Positions 56,023 to 63,916 of a DNA stretch of 64,000 nt are shown piece after piece; within the stretch, counting starts at the first letter, position 1, and every line of letters begins with the position of its first letter. The position numbers were made by a program, and so were the translations under genes. A model generated the notes under the pieces. It searched no databases. It was not told the DNA's origin and saw only the letters and a list, made by a program, of their open reading frames with translations. Source of the DNA: Alicyclobacillaceae bacterium I2511 (GTDB taxonomy: Bacteria > Bacillota > Bacilli > Alicyclobacillales > Alicyclobacillaceae); contig QXHL01000001.1 in the NCBI GenBank assembly GCA_003584005.1, positions 81,911-145,910 of the forward strand, in the 5' to 3' direction.

Positions 56023-56367
56023 CTAACGAATTTCTTTAATCCGTGCAGCCTTACCGGACAGACCGCGTAGATAATACAGTTTCGCTCTGCGAACCTTCCC
56101 TTTGCGCATCACTTCAATCTTATCAATCTTTGGCGAATGCACTGGAAAAGTTCGTTCCACTCCAACGCCGTAAGAAATCTTACGCACCGTGTAAGTTTCA
56201 CTGATGCCACCGCCCCTGCGGCGAATAACAATGCCTTCGAAAACCTGGATCCGTTCCCGCTGGCCTTCTCGGACTTTCACATGTACACGCACCGTGTCCC
56301 CAGGGCGAAAGTCAGGAATGTCCGACCGCAGTTGTTGTTCGACGACCGATTGTAAAAGATTATTCAC
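56023..56367 (-). CDS. rplS: 50S ribosomal protein L19
   Basis: 114 aa. [73 protein letters not shown] and the terminal [21 protein letters not shown] are canonical. I prefer GTG 56367 ([14 protein letters not shown]), which aligns residue by residue with the B. subtilis start and has AAGGGGG 9 nt upstream; an in-frame ATG three codons earlier lies on that site. trmD and rimM, its usual upstream partners, are not next to it. Confidence 0.97.
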   Translation of the reverse strand: MNNLLQSVVEQQLRSDIPDFRPGDTVRVHVKVREGQRERIQVFEGIVIRRRGGGISETYTVRKISYGVGVERTFPVHSPKIDKIEVMRKGKVRRAKLYYLRGLSGKAARIKEIR

Positions 56368-56440
56368 CGGATCCATCCCCCTTCCGATTCGCGTTCATAC
56401 AGCATCTAGCTGCAGAGGACCGCGTTTGTCATACTTGACT

Positions 56441-56470
56441 AGTTTACTACACGCATTCGTACGTCTGCAA
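56441..56470 (-). promoter_or_regulatory. probable rplS promoter
   Basis: Minus-strand TTGCAG (56465-56470) and TAAACT (56441-56446) are 18 bp apart. Transcription would begin near 56434 and give a leader of about 67 nt, within which an L19-type autoregulatory leader could fit but is not recognised. Confidence 0.5.
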
Positions 56471-56493
56471 GCCTTGCACATCCTTGCCCTTAC

Positions 56494-56520
56494 AAAAAAA
56501 CTTGTTGTTAGCCTGACAAG
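56494..56520 (-). terminator. weak terminator at the end of the membrane-fusion gene
   Basis: On the minus strand CTTGT (56516-56520) and ACAAG (56501-56505) flank a 10-nt loop and are followed by seven T residues. The stem is only 5 bp. Position about 35 nt after the gene's stop and before the rplS promoter supports it. Confidence 0.4.
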
Positions 56521-56554
56521 ATGGCTACTGGCGAGATTGAAGCCTCTTACCTTG

Positions 56555-57262
56555 TTAAGCTGTTTGCCTGTAAATGTGTACTGTAGCACTCATTCCGGAA
56601 GCCAGCGGAACCCCGTTGTACCCTTCCAAGGAAATATTTACCGGAATTGTTTGGATAACTTTTGTATATGTTCCACTTGCTGAATTTGTAGAAGGAATCA
56701 AGGAAAACTCCGAATTTGTGGCGAGTGCGATGGATTGTACAGTACCCTTAAAATCTTGTGCTGGAAAAGCACTAATAGAAATATCCACCGTGTTTCCTAT
56801 ATTAATATTTTTTAGTTGTCCCTCATCTATATTAGCCACTACAATTAACTGCTGAGGATTTACTACATAGGCCAAAGGCTGCCCTGGATCAACCATTTGT
56901 CCACTTGCTGCAGTAGACCGCAATAAATTCCCCGAAATCGGGCTCGAAATTTGAGCAGCCGCAGCCACCGAATTGCGCACCTGCACACTGCGACCCATAG
57001 TGCCCAGCTGCTGAAATTCCAAAGTTGGATTCAATTGACCCAATATCTGTCCTGCACGGACCGAATCCCCACTTTTCACATGCCATGAATCCAATATCCC
57101 TGCATATTCAACATTGATGGGTATTTCTTGACCTTGGACAAAAGCGTTGTCAGTGGAAACATAATGTGTGCTATTATAATAATAATTCCAACCGAACCAA
57201 ATTACACCAATCAGTACAATCAGGCCCATCCCGTTTAACAGCACAATCCGCCGGACATTCAC
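56555..57262 (-). CDS. small EmrA/HlyD-like membrane-fusion protein
   Basis: 235 aa. One N-terminal membrane helix (about 9-28), the typical STDNAFVQGQEIPINVEYAGILDSWHVKSGDSVRAGQILGQL biotinyl-lipoyl half, a very short connector instead of the usual long coiled coil (AAAAQISSPISGNLLRSTAASGQMVDPGQPLAYV second half), then a beta-barrel (LIVVANIDEGQLKNINIGNTVDISI). No transporter of the MFS or ABC class is adjacent, which is unusual for this family. GTG 57262 with GGGGCG. Last gene of an operon with the lipoprotein and polytopic protein upstream. Confidence 0.82.
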   Translation of the reverse strand: MNVRRIVLLNGMGLIVLIGVIWFGWNYYYNSTHYVSTDNAFVQGQEIPINVEYAGILDSWHVKSGDSVRAGQILGQLNPTLEFQQLGTMGRSVQVRNSVAAAAQISSPISGNLLRSTAASGQMVDPGQPLAYVVNPQQLIVVANIDEGQLKNINIGNTVDISISAFPAQDFKGTVQSIALATNSEFSLIPSTNSASGTYTKVIQTIPVNISLEGYNGVPLASGMSATVHIYRQTA

Positions 57263-57354
57263 GCAATCGCCCCACTTTCTGCATCACTCGTTACTACAAA
57301 AAATATTCTGTTCAAAGTAAGCCCTGTGTCTAGCTTACAAAATGAGCACTTATG

Positions 57355-58128
57355 TTAAGGATGTCGATTCTCCAACTGATTAATCAATGCTGGCGGTAAT
57401 AGAACCTGGGAAGTACTATTACCAATTCCAAACATTTCTAAATCAGAATTGACCTGCATTGAACCTATGGGCGCTTGCGACACTGCCGACGAGGTGGTTA
57501 CCTCCCGCAACACGTGATCCTGTTGACCCACGTAGAAAGTATACAGAGCAGCCCCTTGTTCTTGATCTGTTATCCCCGGCCACAGTGGATGAGAACTAAT
57601 CAGCCATGAAGGAATAATTGCCTGATAGACGGAACAATATTCGTCAATCACGTATTGTTTGTTTCGCTGGACCAATGGAATGTGTTGCCCTTGAGCCGCT
57701 TGAATCAATGACATATAAGTCTGATATAGATTCACAGACTTTAACGGCGTAGCTTGACTCCAACTACCGTTATCATAAGCATATGCGGCAGAACCCTGTT
57801 GATAAAGCTGGGCCGAGTTCCCAGATTCCACCATCATCAGCCACAAACGATTGGGTAGCTGTACATTTCCATAGCCCGTCAGATCACTGCTGGTTCCTCC
57901 CTGTGAAATGGAAACATCAAATTTCAACTTATACATCGAGGCAGACGAACCAATCTTTGCAGCCACCAAAATGTTTTGCCAGACAGAATCTGAGACAGGC
58001 TGAGATGGCCCCAGCTGTGATGGAGACACTTGGGGTGAAGGAGAACAGCCATTGAGAGAAACAACCAAGCCAATTCCTGCCATGGCCAGGGTACGATGAA
58101 ACATCCATTTGCCTTTTAGCCCCATCAT
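57355..58128 (-). CDS. lipoprotein of unknown function (LolA/LppX-like pattern)
   Basis: 257 aa. Signal peptide with lipobox LVVSLNGC near residue 27, so it should be lipid-anchored outside the membrane. The mature part has strands in the order seen in LolA/LppX-type lipoproteins: YKLKFDVSISQGG, LTGYGNVQLPNRLWLMMVESGNSAQLYQQGSAAYAYDNGSW, then helices and a later strand ALYTFYVGQQDHVLREVTTS; that fold is inferred. ATG 58128 has GGAG 9 nt before and overlaps the preceding stop as ATGA, so it is coupled to the membrane protein. Confidence 0.75.
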   Translation of the reverse strand: MMGLKGKWMFHRTLAMAGIGLVVSLNGCSPSPQVSPSQLGPSQPVSDSVWQNILVAAKIGSSASMYKLKFDVSISQGGTSSDLTGYGNVQLPNRLWLMMVESGNSAQLYQQGSAAYAYDNGSWSQATPLKSVNLYQTYMSLIQAAQGQHIPLVQRNKQYVIDEYCSVYQAIIPSWLISSHPLWPGITDQEQGAALYTFYVGQQDHVLREVTTSSAVSQAPIGSMQVNSDLEMFGIGNSTSQVLLPPALINQLENRHP

Positions 58129-59765
58129 TCTGCATGTCTCCTTTCCCACACCTTCAGCATCCAACTCCCGCCAAATACAATCACCAAAAGTCCTACGCTG
58201 ACAGGAACGACGGGCCACTGTTGGCGATGTAGCACCACAAAGTCATCGCTCCCATAAATGGACAGGACCAATTCCGGAGCTTTCTGTGGTGAGAACTGGA
58301 CTGTGTGTACATTCACAACATTGGTTTTAAAAATTCTCCAATTGCGCATGAGGTTCCCATTTATGTATGTATAGGACGTAAAATAACGAATCGGAGAACT
58401 GCGCAAATAGCTGGGATCCTCCGTAATAATTTCAGGTAACAAATCTCCTGTAAAACGTACTGTTGCATCAAACCTCAGATAAGCGTTTGGCGCCTGGTAA
58501 AGCATTTGCCACGAATGGTTTGCAGACACACCCAAAATGTAAGATGGAGCACCATTTATAAATATAACATTCCTTCCTGAATTATTTATTTCACCAATAA
58601 AAAGATCATTGGTTAACGGGTTTTTGGCCGTTCCATGATATGTCCCTACTACTCGGTCTGAACTCAAGGAAACAATCTGCAACATGTTGGCTCCTTCAAG
58701 CAAAACTTCCTTGGCACCTACTTTAGTGAACTGACCCATTCCAACGACCACATTACATTGTACGGGAATCTTTAACTTTTGGCCTCCATAAGTACCCGTC
58801 AAACTTCCATTTTTCACGGAAAGGGCAGTTGAACTCACGGCTTGAGTCACATTGGCTTCCTGCAGCATTTGTTGCCACGCCTGTTGATTTTGTGCCAAGC
58901 TGTTGGCGACAGCACCCGCAGATTCAATTGGGAAATAAGACCCTAATATGGCAGACTGCGCTAGCCACTGTGGAGAGTTCTCGGGAACGGAATACTCCAC
59001 CGCTTTGCCCCCCACCCACTGCCAGTAGGCAACTTTCCAAGGAAAGGTAGCTGCCACTAAAGCGTCCGGATTGACCCGATTCAATTGTGTGGTGGGCACG
59101 GCGTAAAAGGAAAAATGCCCTTTTTGAAATGTTAATTGAGACAACACATAGCGATGCCCCACACCCCGTAACATCGCGGTCAAATCAGTGGAAGACAAGA
59201 CCTGGTTCGCTGATTTTTCTACCGACTTCCGCGACTCCTGATCTAGTATCAAGGTAACCACGGACTGGTGTCCGGGTGGGCCAACAACCTGCAGTGGGGA
59301 AGCTGGAAAATCCGCACCCGAAATACCAGTATTTCCACGATATGTGACATAAAAATGAGTAAGAAACGGCCATTCTCCGAGCGGCAGCCATAGGTTACAC
59401 AGCACCAACACGGCGGCCGCGGACACGGCCTTCCACCAAGCCACCTTTGCAACCAACCAAGCGAGCAAAGTCAATCCTAAAACCATCAGTAGCCCGTAAA
59501 TTAGTTGATGTCTCATTCCAGTGGACATCAACTCTGTCAGTCCGTTTCCTAACATCAGACTGAACAGGGTATATCCTATCCATATTCTTCGGTGACGACG
59601 GGGAATTCCCCACATCCACAAGACCGCAATTACAAACACAGCAAAAACGCCCAACACAGCGAAATCTTGAACCAGTGGTTCTATAAGCCACACATACACC
59701 GCATTTACGAACAATGCCCAACTTAAAAAAGCCAACCAAATTGCCGTTTTTCTCAACCATTTCAT
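58125..59765 (-). CDS. polytopic membrane protein with large extracytoplasmic domain, unknown
   Basis: 546 aa, not recognised. Five hydrophobic helices in the first 130 residues (about 7-30, 35-54, 61-80, 87-106, 110-130), an extracytoplasmic region of about 380 residues, and a final helix (about 517-540) with a basic end. The outer part has strand-rich segments such as NVIFINGAPSYILGVSANHSW, VRFTGDLLPEIITEDPSYLRSSPIRYF and KAPELVLSIYGSDDFVVLHR, loosely like VCBS/FG-GAP propeller blades; this is a weak reading. ATG 59765 with AAAGGAGG. First gene of the operon. Confidence 0.75.
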   Translation of the reverse strand: MKWLRKTAIWLAFLSWALFVNAVYVWLIEPLVQDFAVLGVFAVFVIAVLWMWGIPRRHRRIWIGYTLFSLMLGNGLTELMSTGMRHQLIYGLLMVLGLTLLAWLVAKVAWWKAVSAAAVLVLCNLWLPLGEWPFLTHFYVTYRGNTGISGADFPASPLQVVGPPGHQSVVTLILDQESRKSVEKSANQVLSSTDLTAMLRGVGHRYVLSQLTFQKGHFSFYAVPTTQLNRVNPDALVAATFPWKVAYWQWVGGKAVEYSVPENSPQWLAQSAILGSYFPIESAGAVANSLAQNQQAWQQMLQEANVTQAVSSTALSVKNGSLTGTYGGQKLKIPVQCNVVVGMGQFTKVGAKEVLLEGANMLQIVSLSSDRVVGTYHGTAKNPLTNDLFIGEINNSGRNVIFINGAPSYILGVSANHSWQMLYQAPNAYLRFDATVRFTGDLLPEIITEDPSYLRSSPIRYFTSYTYINGNLMRNWRIFKTNVVNVHTVQFSPQKAPELVLSIYGSDDFVVLHRQQWPVVPVSVGLLVIVFGGSWMLKVWERRHAE

Positions 59766-59923
59766 CTGTTGTTGCCTCCTTTCGGGCCTACGCGTCGGAG
59801 GCTTTACCTAATCCTTCCGGACCGCTCCAGATTAAATACATGTGGACATACATAAAATCAGTGGCTGTATTTGGACTGAAGCCATGACCACTACAGTGTC
59901 TGCGAAAGACAGACTGCGAAATT

Positions 59924-60409
59924 TCAAGACAAGCTTCTCTTCCCACGAGCCCGCCGATCTTGTCTCAACGCAAATCGCTGTGGTGCTGACTCAAATTCAC
60001 GCCTCTCCTCTGCTGTTTCGGGAACGACAATTGGCACAGCAATTGGCCGCCCGTTGATTCCTAACGCCACAAAGGTCATATAAGATGTGGCCGTCAATTT
60101 CACCTCACCCGTCATTAGATTCTCGGACTCAATTTTAATAAGTACCTCCATTGAAGTTTTATGAGTCCATGTTACATAGGCTTCTAAACAAATGGCCTCA
60201 CCCGCATGGACTGGTTCCAAAAAATCCAGGCTGTCACTTGAAGCAGTGACCACTGGTCGCCGGGCATGGCGCATACAAGCAATACTGGCAATCTTATCAA
60301 TGTAACGCATGACATTTCCGCCAAAAATCGTACCATAGTTATTTGTATCTGGTGGTAACACAAGATCTGTCATCACAGTTCTGGATAATCTAGCAGGTTT
60401 CGTATCCAC
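59924..60409 (-). CDS. acyl-CoA thioesterase, hotdog fold (YkhA-like)
   Basis: 161 aa. DTNNYGTIFGGNVMRYIDKIASIACMRHARRPVVTASSDSLDFLEPVHAGEAICLEAYVTWTHKTSMEVLIKIESENLMTGEVKLTATSYMTFVAL matches the YkhA/YciA-type acyl-CoA hydrolases over its length, and is close in pattern to B. subtilis YkhA. GTG 60409 (AGGA 7 nt before) gives the usual N terminus; a TTG 19 codons upstream lacks a ribosome site. A single gene, divergent from the 131-aa protein. Confidence 0.9.
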   Translation of the reverse strand: MDTKPARLSRTVMTDLVLPPDTNNYGTIFGGNVMRYIDKIASIACMRHARRPVVTASSDSLDFLEPVHAGEAICLEAYVTWTHKTSMEVLIKIESENLMTGEVKLTATSYMTFVALGINGRPIAVPIVVPETAEERREFESAPQRFALRQDRRARGKRSLS

Positions 60410-60657
60410 AGCCCTATCCTGGCTGCCCCATAAAGGGCCCCAGGCATCCTCCTCCCCATCCTTCAAACTGTTTTAAATCCAACCCCGTCACTATCGTACT
60501 CTACGAAGAAGGACCGTGTTCGAGAAACAAGGGTTCGTGCAACAGTATCCAATGTACCACGTTTCCGGGGAATGATGCCAATCTCTGTATCCCTGGAACC
60601 TGCATATGAGGATATCAATGTGGAACTTTAACAGGGAAAACAAAGGGAGGAATCTAA

Positions 60658-61053
60658 ATGAACAATCATGATACACAGCAATTAGTACAAGATGTTCAAC
60701 AAACTGTCCAAGAAAATTGTCGTCTTTCTGAATCCTGGTACGATATGAACGAGGTTCCCCAAGCAGAGGTTCTGAACTTTCAAAAACTCTTGTCCAAATC
60801 TGTACCCCAGTTAAAAAAACTTGGTAACCTGATTGCTCCAAATTTGGCCAATCAGGGCGACAGTCATTGGCCAATTTGGCAGCAAGCTCACAATATTATT
60901 CAAGAACTCGAGACTTCTCGAATGGCCGAGATAGAACTCATCAATGCCTCTCAGCAACCCTTTAAGGAATGGACACGTGCATTATCCATCAAAGAAACAG
61001 CAGCTCTCAAACAAATTACACAATTACAATCACTCTTACACGAAATTCAATGA
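60658..61053 (+). CDS. 131-aa helical protein of unknown function
   Basis: Not recognised. Predicted soluble and nearly all helical, rich in Gln, Asn and Leu (21 Gln by eye), with no signal peptide, membrane helix or Cys. ATG 60658 has GGGAGG 8 nt before, and a strong terminator follows 48 nt after the stop, so it is a real single-gene transcript. Glu/Gln-rich helices (LVQDVQQTVQENCRLSESWYD; ETAALKQITQLQSLLHEIQ) suggest a coiled coil or four-helix bundle. The 190 nt upstream hold no clear promoter. Confidence 0.75.
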   Translation: MNNHDTQQLVQDVQQTVQENCRLSESWYDMNEVPQAEVLNFQKLLSKSVPQLKKLGNLIAPNLANQGDSHWPIWQQAHNIIQELETSRMAEIELINASQQPFKEWTRALSIKETAALKQITQLQSLLHEIQ

Positions 61054-61100
61054 TTTTCACATAACCCATCTATCCAAATCTATCCGATGCTACAAAGTCA

Positions 61101-61138
61101 AAAGGAACAGGACGAAATCAACCGTCCTGTTCCTTTTT
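61101..61138. terminator. bidirectional rho-independent terminator
   Basis: AAAGGAACAGGACG (61101-61114) pairs perfectly with 61123-61136 around an 8-nt loop; TTTTTT follows on the plus strand and TTTTG on the minus strand. It ends the 131-aa gene and can also serve the convergent M23 peptidase gene. Confidence 0.88.
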
Positions 61139-61140
61139 TA

Positions 61141-61208
61141 CAACACTTTCTATGAATTGACAGCAACACTTTCTATGGATTACAGCGACACTTCCTATGG
61201 ATTGTCAA
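61141..61208. repeat. three tandem copies of a 22-23 bp element
   Basis: 61141-61163, 61164-61185 and 61186-61208 share C(A/G)ACACTT(T/C)CTATG(A/G)ATT. The third copy overlaps the stop codon of the M23 peptidase gene. The array lies between that stop and the bidirectional terminator, so it is transcribed in the mRNA 3' end. Confidence 0.7.
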
Positions 61209-62224
61209 CGCGATTTTGGAGGGTATTTAATCGACTGTGGCAAACGTTCCCAGGCCGCCAATTGTCCTGAGGGGCTGTAGGCCCACTCTCCTTTCCCAGT
61301 GTCTCGATATATTCCAAAGTGTAAGTGTGGCGGAAATTTACCACTGGTTCCGGGAGGCCCATAGCCTGTACTCCCGACATAAGCAATTACCTGTCCAGGC
61401 TCCACTAAATCCCCCTGCCGTAACCCACGTGCAAAACTTGACAGGTGAGCATAGTAGTAATACACGTTGTTTACGTCTCGAATACCAATTCTCCAACCAC
61501 CAAACCGATTCCAACCCAGTAATTCAACATACCCGTAACTACATGCCAGCACCGGGGTCCCATACCCCGCAAAAATATCTACTCCCTCGTGCATTCTCCT
61601 ACCGCCAAAACTCCGGCCCGCACCAAAAGTATGTTTGACTGTGTAATTATATTTTTTAGCGATTGGAAAACTATGCCCGGCTGGGTTTAAACCAAAATGA
61701 TCAAAAATCTCTTCAAATGCAAAAATTCTATCCATCGCTACAGGATCTTGGAACAGGTCCCAAATTGCTGCATGTGAATCATCTTCTCCAGATTGATGAT
61801 CAATCCAATCTGCGAGCACTGGAATCCTGTCAGCGGGGTCCCAAGGTAGTGCTAACCCGTCTCCATTGACGTCCTTACCAAGACCATCAAACAGTCGAAT
61901 TGTCCATGGATTGTAATCTTGACCTTCGGGATTACCCATTCCCGACCAAGCATGGTGTTCAAAATGAAAACCATACCATGGGTACTGTTTCCGATCGATT
62001 GAAGACTTTGTAATCTCCGCATACCTGTCCACCGCTGCTAACAATGACCATGGGACATCGTACTCCTGCCCTGCTTGCTTATAAAGTACCATTAAATCCT
62101 GTTGGCGGGGTCGGTTCGAGACTGAACCCTGGGATCGCGCAAGCACCACTGGAGCAAGGACCGTACTCCCCACCATTAGAATGGCAAGAGTACCGCTCAG
62201 AATAAGGCGTAAAAATCTGGTCAT
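61205..62224 (-). CDS. secreted M23 peptidase with N-terminal lysozyme-like domain
   Basis: 339 aa. Signal peptide (about 1-30, LRLILSGTLAILMVGSTVLAPVVLA). Residues about 45-190 look like a lytic-transglycosylase-like helical domain (YKQAGQEYDVPWSLLAAVDRYAEI) carrying an aromatic/His-rich insert. The C-terminal LytM/M23 domain has zinc ligands in MHEGVDIFAGYGTPV and PHLHFGIY and the YYYYAHLSS strand. It probably trims peptidoglycan cross-links, as in cell-separation or sporulation enzymes. ATG 62224 has GAGGTG 9 nt before; a GTG four codons earlier is an alternative. Confidence 0.9.
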   Translation of the reverse strand: MTRFLRLILSGTLAILMVGSTVLAPVVLARSQGSVSNRPRQQDLMVLYKQAGQEYDVPWSLLAAVDRYAEITKSSIDRKQYPWYGFHFEHHAWSGMGNPEGQDYNPWTIRLFDGLGKDVNGDGLALPWDPADRIPVLADWIDHQSGEDDSHAAIWDLFQDPVAMDRIFAFEEIFDHFGLNPAGHSFPIAKKYNYTVKHTFGAGRSFGGRRMHEGVDIFAGYGTPVLACSYGYVELLGWNRFGGWRIGIRDVNNVYYYYAHLSSFARGLRQGDLVEPGQVIAYVGSTGYGPPGTSGKFPPHLHFGIYRDTGKGEWAYSPSGQLAAWERLPQSIKYPPKSR

Positions 62225-62371
62225 TGGGTTCTTCACCTCTTTTCCAACATGCCATACCCTTTACAGTCTCGCGAGTGACTAACTCTTACTGTCCCCGATT
62301 CAAGTTCCCTATATTCGATGTGGTATGCTATTGAACAGGAGATTTTAGGAGGACTATAGGAGGACTGAAAA

Positions 62372-62797
62372 TTGCACGAGAAAACATTAAAGGATTTTCA
62401 AACGGAGATAGAAATTGTTGTGCGTTCTACTGAAATTGATGTCAATGCACATGTCAACAATGCCCAATATTTAGTGTACTTAGAATGGGGACGTGAGGAG
62501 TGGTGGGAACAGAGAAATTTTGATTATAAGACTCTCAAACAAATGGATATAGTTACCGTTGTAGTAAAAATATGTGCTGAATACAAGAAAGAAGCGGTGC
62601 AAAATGACCGCTTGAGAATTTCCGCTCGGCTTTCGGAAGTTGGCAATACTAGCCTAAAAATGACCCAAGAAATCACAAATCAACGCAATGAACAAGTTCT
62701 ACAGTCAGAAGTAGTGCTGGTTACGGTCCATCCAGAGACACATAGACCAGTTTTAGTTCCAGCCGCAATTCGTCAGTACCTCGTCCCATCCTCCTGA
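62372..62797 (+). CDS. acyl-CoA thioesterase, YbgC/4HBT-like
   Basis: 141 aa hotdog protein. VVRSTEIDVNAHVNNAQYLVYLEWGREEWWEQRNFDYKTLK has the family Asp in the D-x-N-x-HVNNA context, followed by CAEYKKEAVQNDRLRISARLSEVGNTSLKMTQEI. Closest in pattern to 4-hydroxybenzoyl-CoA-type thioesterases. TTG 62372; two AGGAGGACT copies lie upstream, the nearer about 9 nt from the start. Divergent from the M23 gene; possible -10 TATGCT at 62324-62329 with a poor -35. Confidence 0.88.
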   Translation: MHEKTLKDFQTEIEIVVRSTEIDVNAHVNNAQYLVYLEWGREEWWEQRNFDYKTLKQMDIVTVVVKICAEYKKEAVQNDRLRISARLSEVGNTSLKMTQEITNQRNEQVLQSEVVLVTVHPETHRPVLVPAAIRQYLVPSS

Positions 62798-62799
62798 AG

Positions 62800-62836
62800 G
62801 GTGGGGGGCCCAAAATCACTCCTGTTTCCCCCCACC
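62800..62836. terminator. hairpin between convergent genes
   Basis: GGTGGGGGG (62800-62808) pairs with CCCCCCACC (62828-62836) across a 19-nt loop. It fills the gap between the thioesterase stop and the pseudouridine synthase stop. No T-run follows on either strand, so its efficiency as a terminator is uncertain. Confidence 0.45.
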
Positions 62837-63796
62837 TTACCACTCATCTGCAAAAGGTAGTTCCAAGTTAGTCAAGGACTCAATTTTATCTAAGTCATAT
62901 CCAACCAGTCGTAAGAAACCCTGAAACTCAGTAGAAAGTGGCGCATGTGCAATAGTCCCATCAGGTAATTCCAACCAACCGGCATGCAACCACTGGTGTG
63001 TTGTCAAATGCAACCCATTTCCACCGTATTTCATATCCCCTACTAAAGGATTCCCGATGCTCGCAAAGTGTGCTCGGATTTGATGTGTTCGGCCACTGAT
63101 AAGTTCCACTTGAACTATGCTAGTGTCACCCACAGTTGCACGCCGAATAAAGGACGTAGCTGCAGCCTTTCCGCCTTCTACCACACGCGTTTTACGCCCG
63201 TTCTGATCCCTTTGCAAAGCACTTGTTAACACCCCGAATTGTGGAACCTCCCCTTGCACCAGAGCAAGATACCACTTACGCAAATGATGTTGTTTTAAGG
63301 CCTCACCCAACATTTGAGCGGTACGATTGTTTTTCGCAAACATAACTAATCCACTAGTATTCCGATCCAATCGATTTGAGGGGCCCGGTTGAAATCTTTC
63401 CTCACTATTCAGTGAGCTTGTTTGGTCTAAATATGCCCGCACTTGATGTACCAGGGTATGACTGCGTTCTGTAGGGGTATCATGCACCAACACACCCACC
63501 GGTTTATTCACCACCAACAGATCCTCCGATTCATAAATAACTTCAATCTTCGCCTCTTTAACTCCAACGGTGCGAGATCTCTTCTTAACTGTTGTATAGT
63601 CCTCTTCAGCCATAAAAAGAGTCACGTTATCTCCCTCTTGAAGAATTTTATCTATTTTACTCTTTTTTCCATTGATTTTAATCCTGCCTGTTCTAATAAA
63701 CTTGTAAATACCAGATAGGGGGACCCCGGGTAACTGTTGACGTAACCAACGATGTAACTTTTTCCCGGACTCTGCTGATCCAATTGTAAACTCCAT
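62837..63796 (-). CDS. RluA-family RNA pseudouridine synthase
   Basis: 319 aa. N-terminal S4-like domain (KLHRWLRQQLPGVPLSGIYKFIRTGRIKINGKK), a linker, then the catalytic domain: ILYES-type YESEDLLVVNKPVGVLVH, NRLDRNTSGLVMFAKN with the catalytic Asp (HRLDRxTSG in most, here Asn for His), RKWYLALVQG, and ELISGRTHQIRAHFASIGNPLVGDMKYGG. Probably acts on 23S rRNA like RluC/RluD; the exact target cannot be told. ATG 63796 with GGGAGAG. Confidence 0.93.
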   Translation of the reverse strand: MEFTIGSAESGKKLHRWLRQQLPGVPLSGIYKFIRTGRIKINGKKSKIDKILQEGDNVTLFMAEEDYTTVKKRSRTVGVKEAKIEVIYESEDLLVVNKPVGVLVHDTPTERSHTLVHQVRAYLDQTSSLNSEERFQPGPSNRLDRNTSGLVMFAKNNRTAQMLGEALKQHHLRKWYLALVQGEVPQFGVLTSALQRDQNGRKTRVVEGGKAAATSFIRRATVGDTSIVQVELISGRTHQIRAHFASIGNPLVGDMKYGGNGLHLTTHQWLHAGWLELPDGTIAHAPLSTEFQGFLRLVGYDLDKIESLTNLELPFADEW

Positions 63797-63866
63797 TCCA
63801 ATATCTCTCCCATTCGTTTGTACACTTTAATTTCGGTCTCCTTGCCTGGGCTCTGTCGGGTACCTA

Positions 63867-63905
63867 AAAAGGGGACCCTGGCCTGCTGGCCTCGGGTCCC
63901 CTTTT
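63867..63905 (-). terminator. rrn operon terminator
   Basis: AAAAGGGGACCC (63867-63878) pairs perfectly with 63894-63905 around a 15-nt loop; read on the minus strand it ends in CCCCTTTTTA. It begins about 12 nt beyond the 5S 3' end and also bears four T on the plus strand. Confidence 0.88.
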
Positions 63906-63916
63906 ACATGCTCTCT

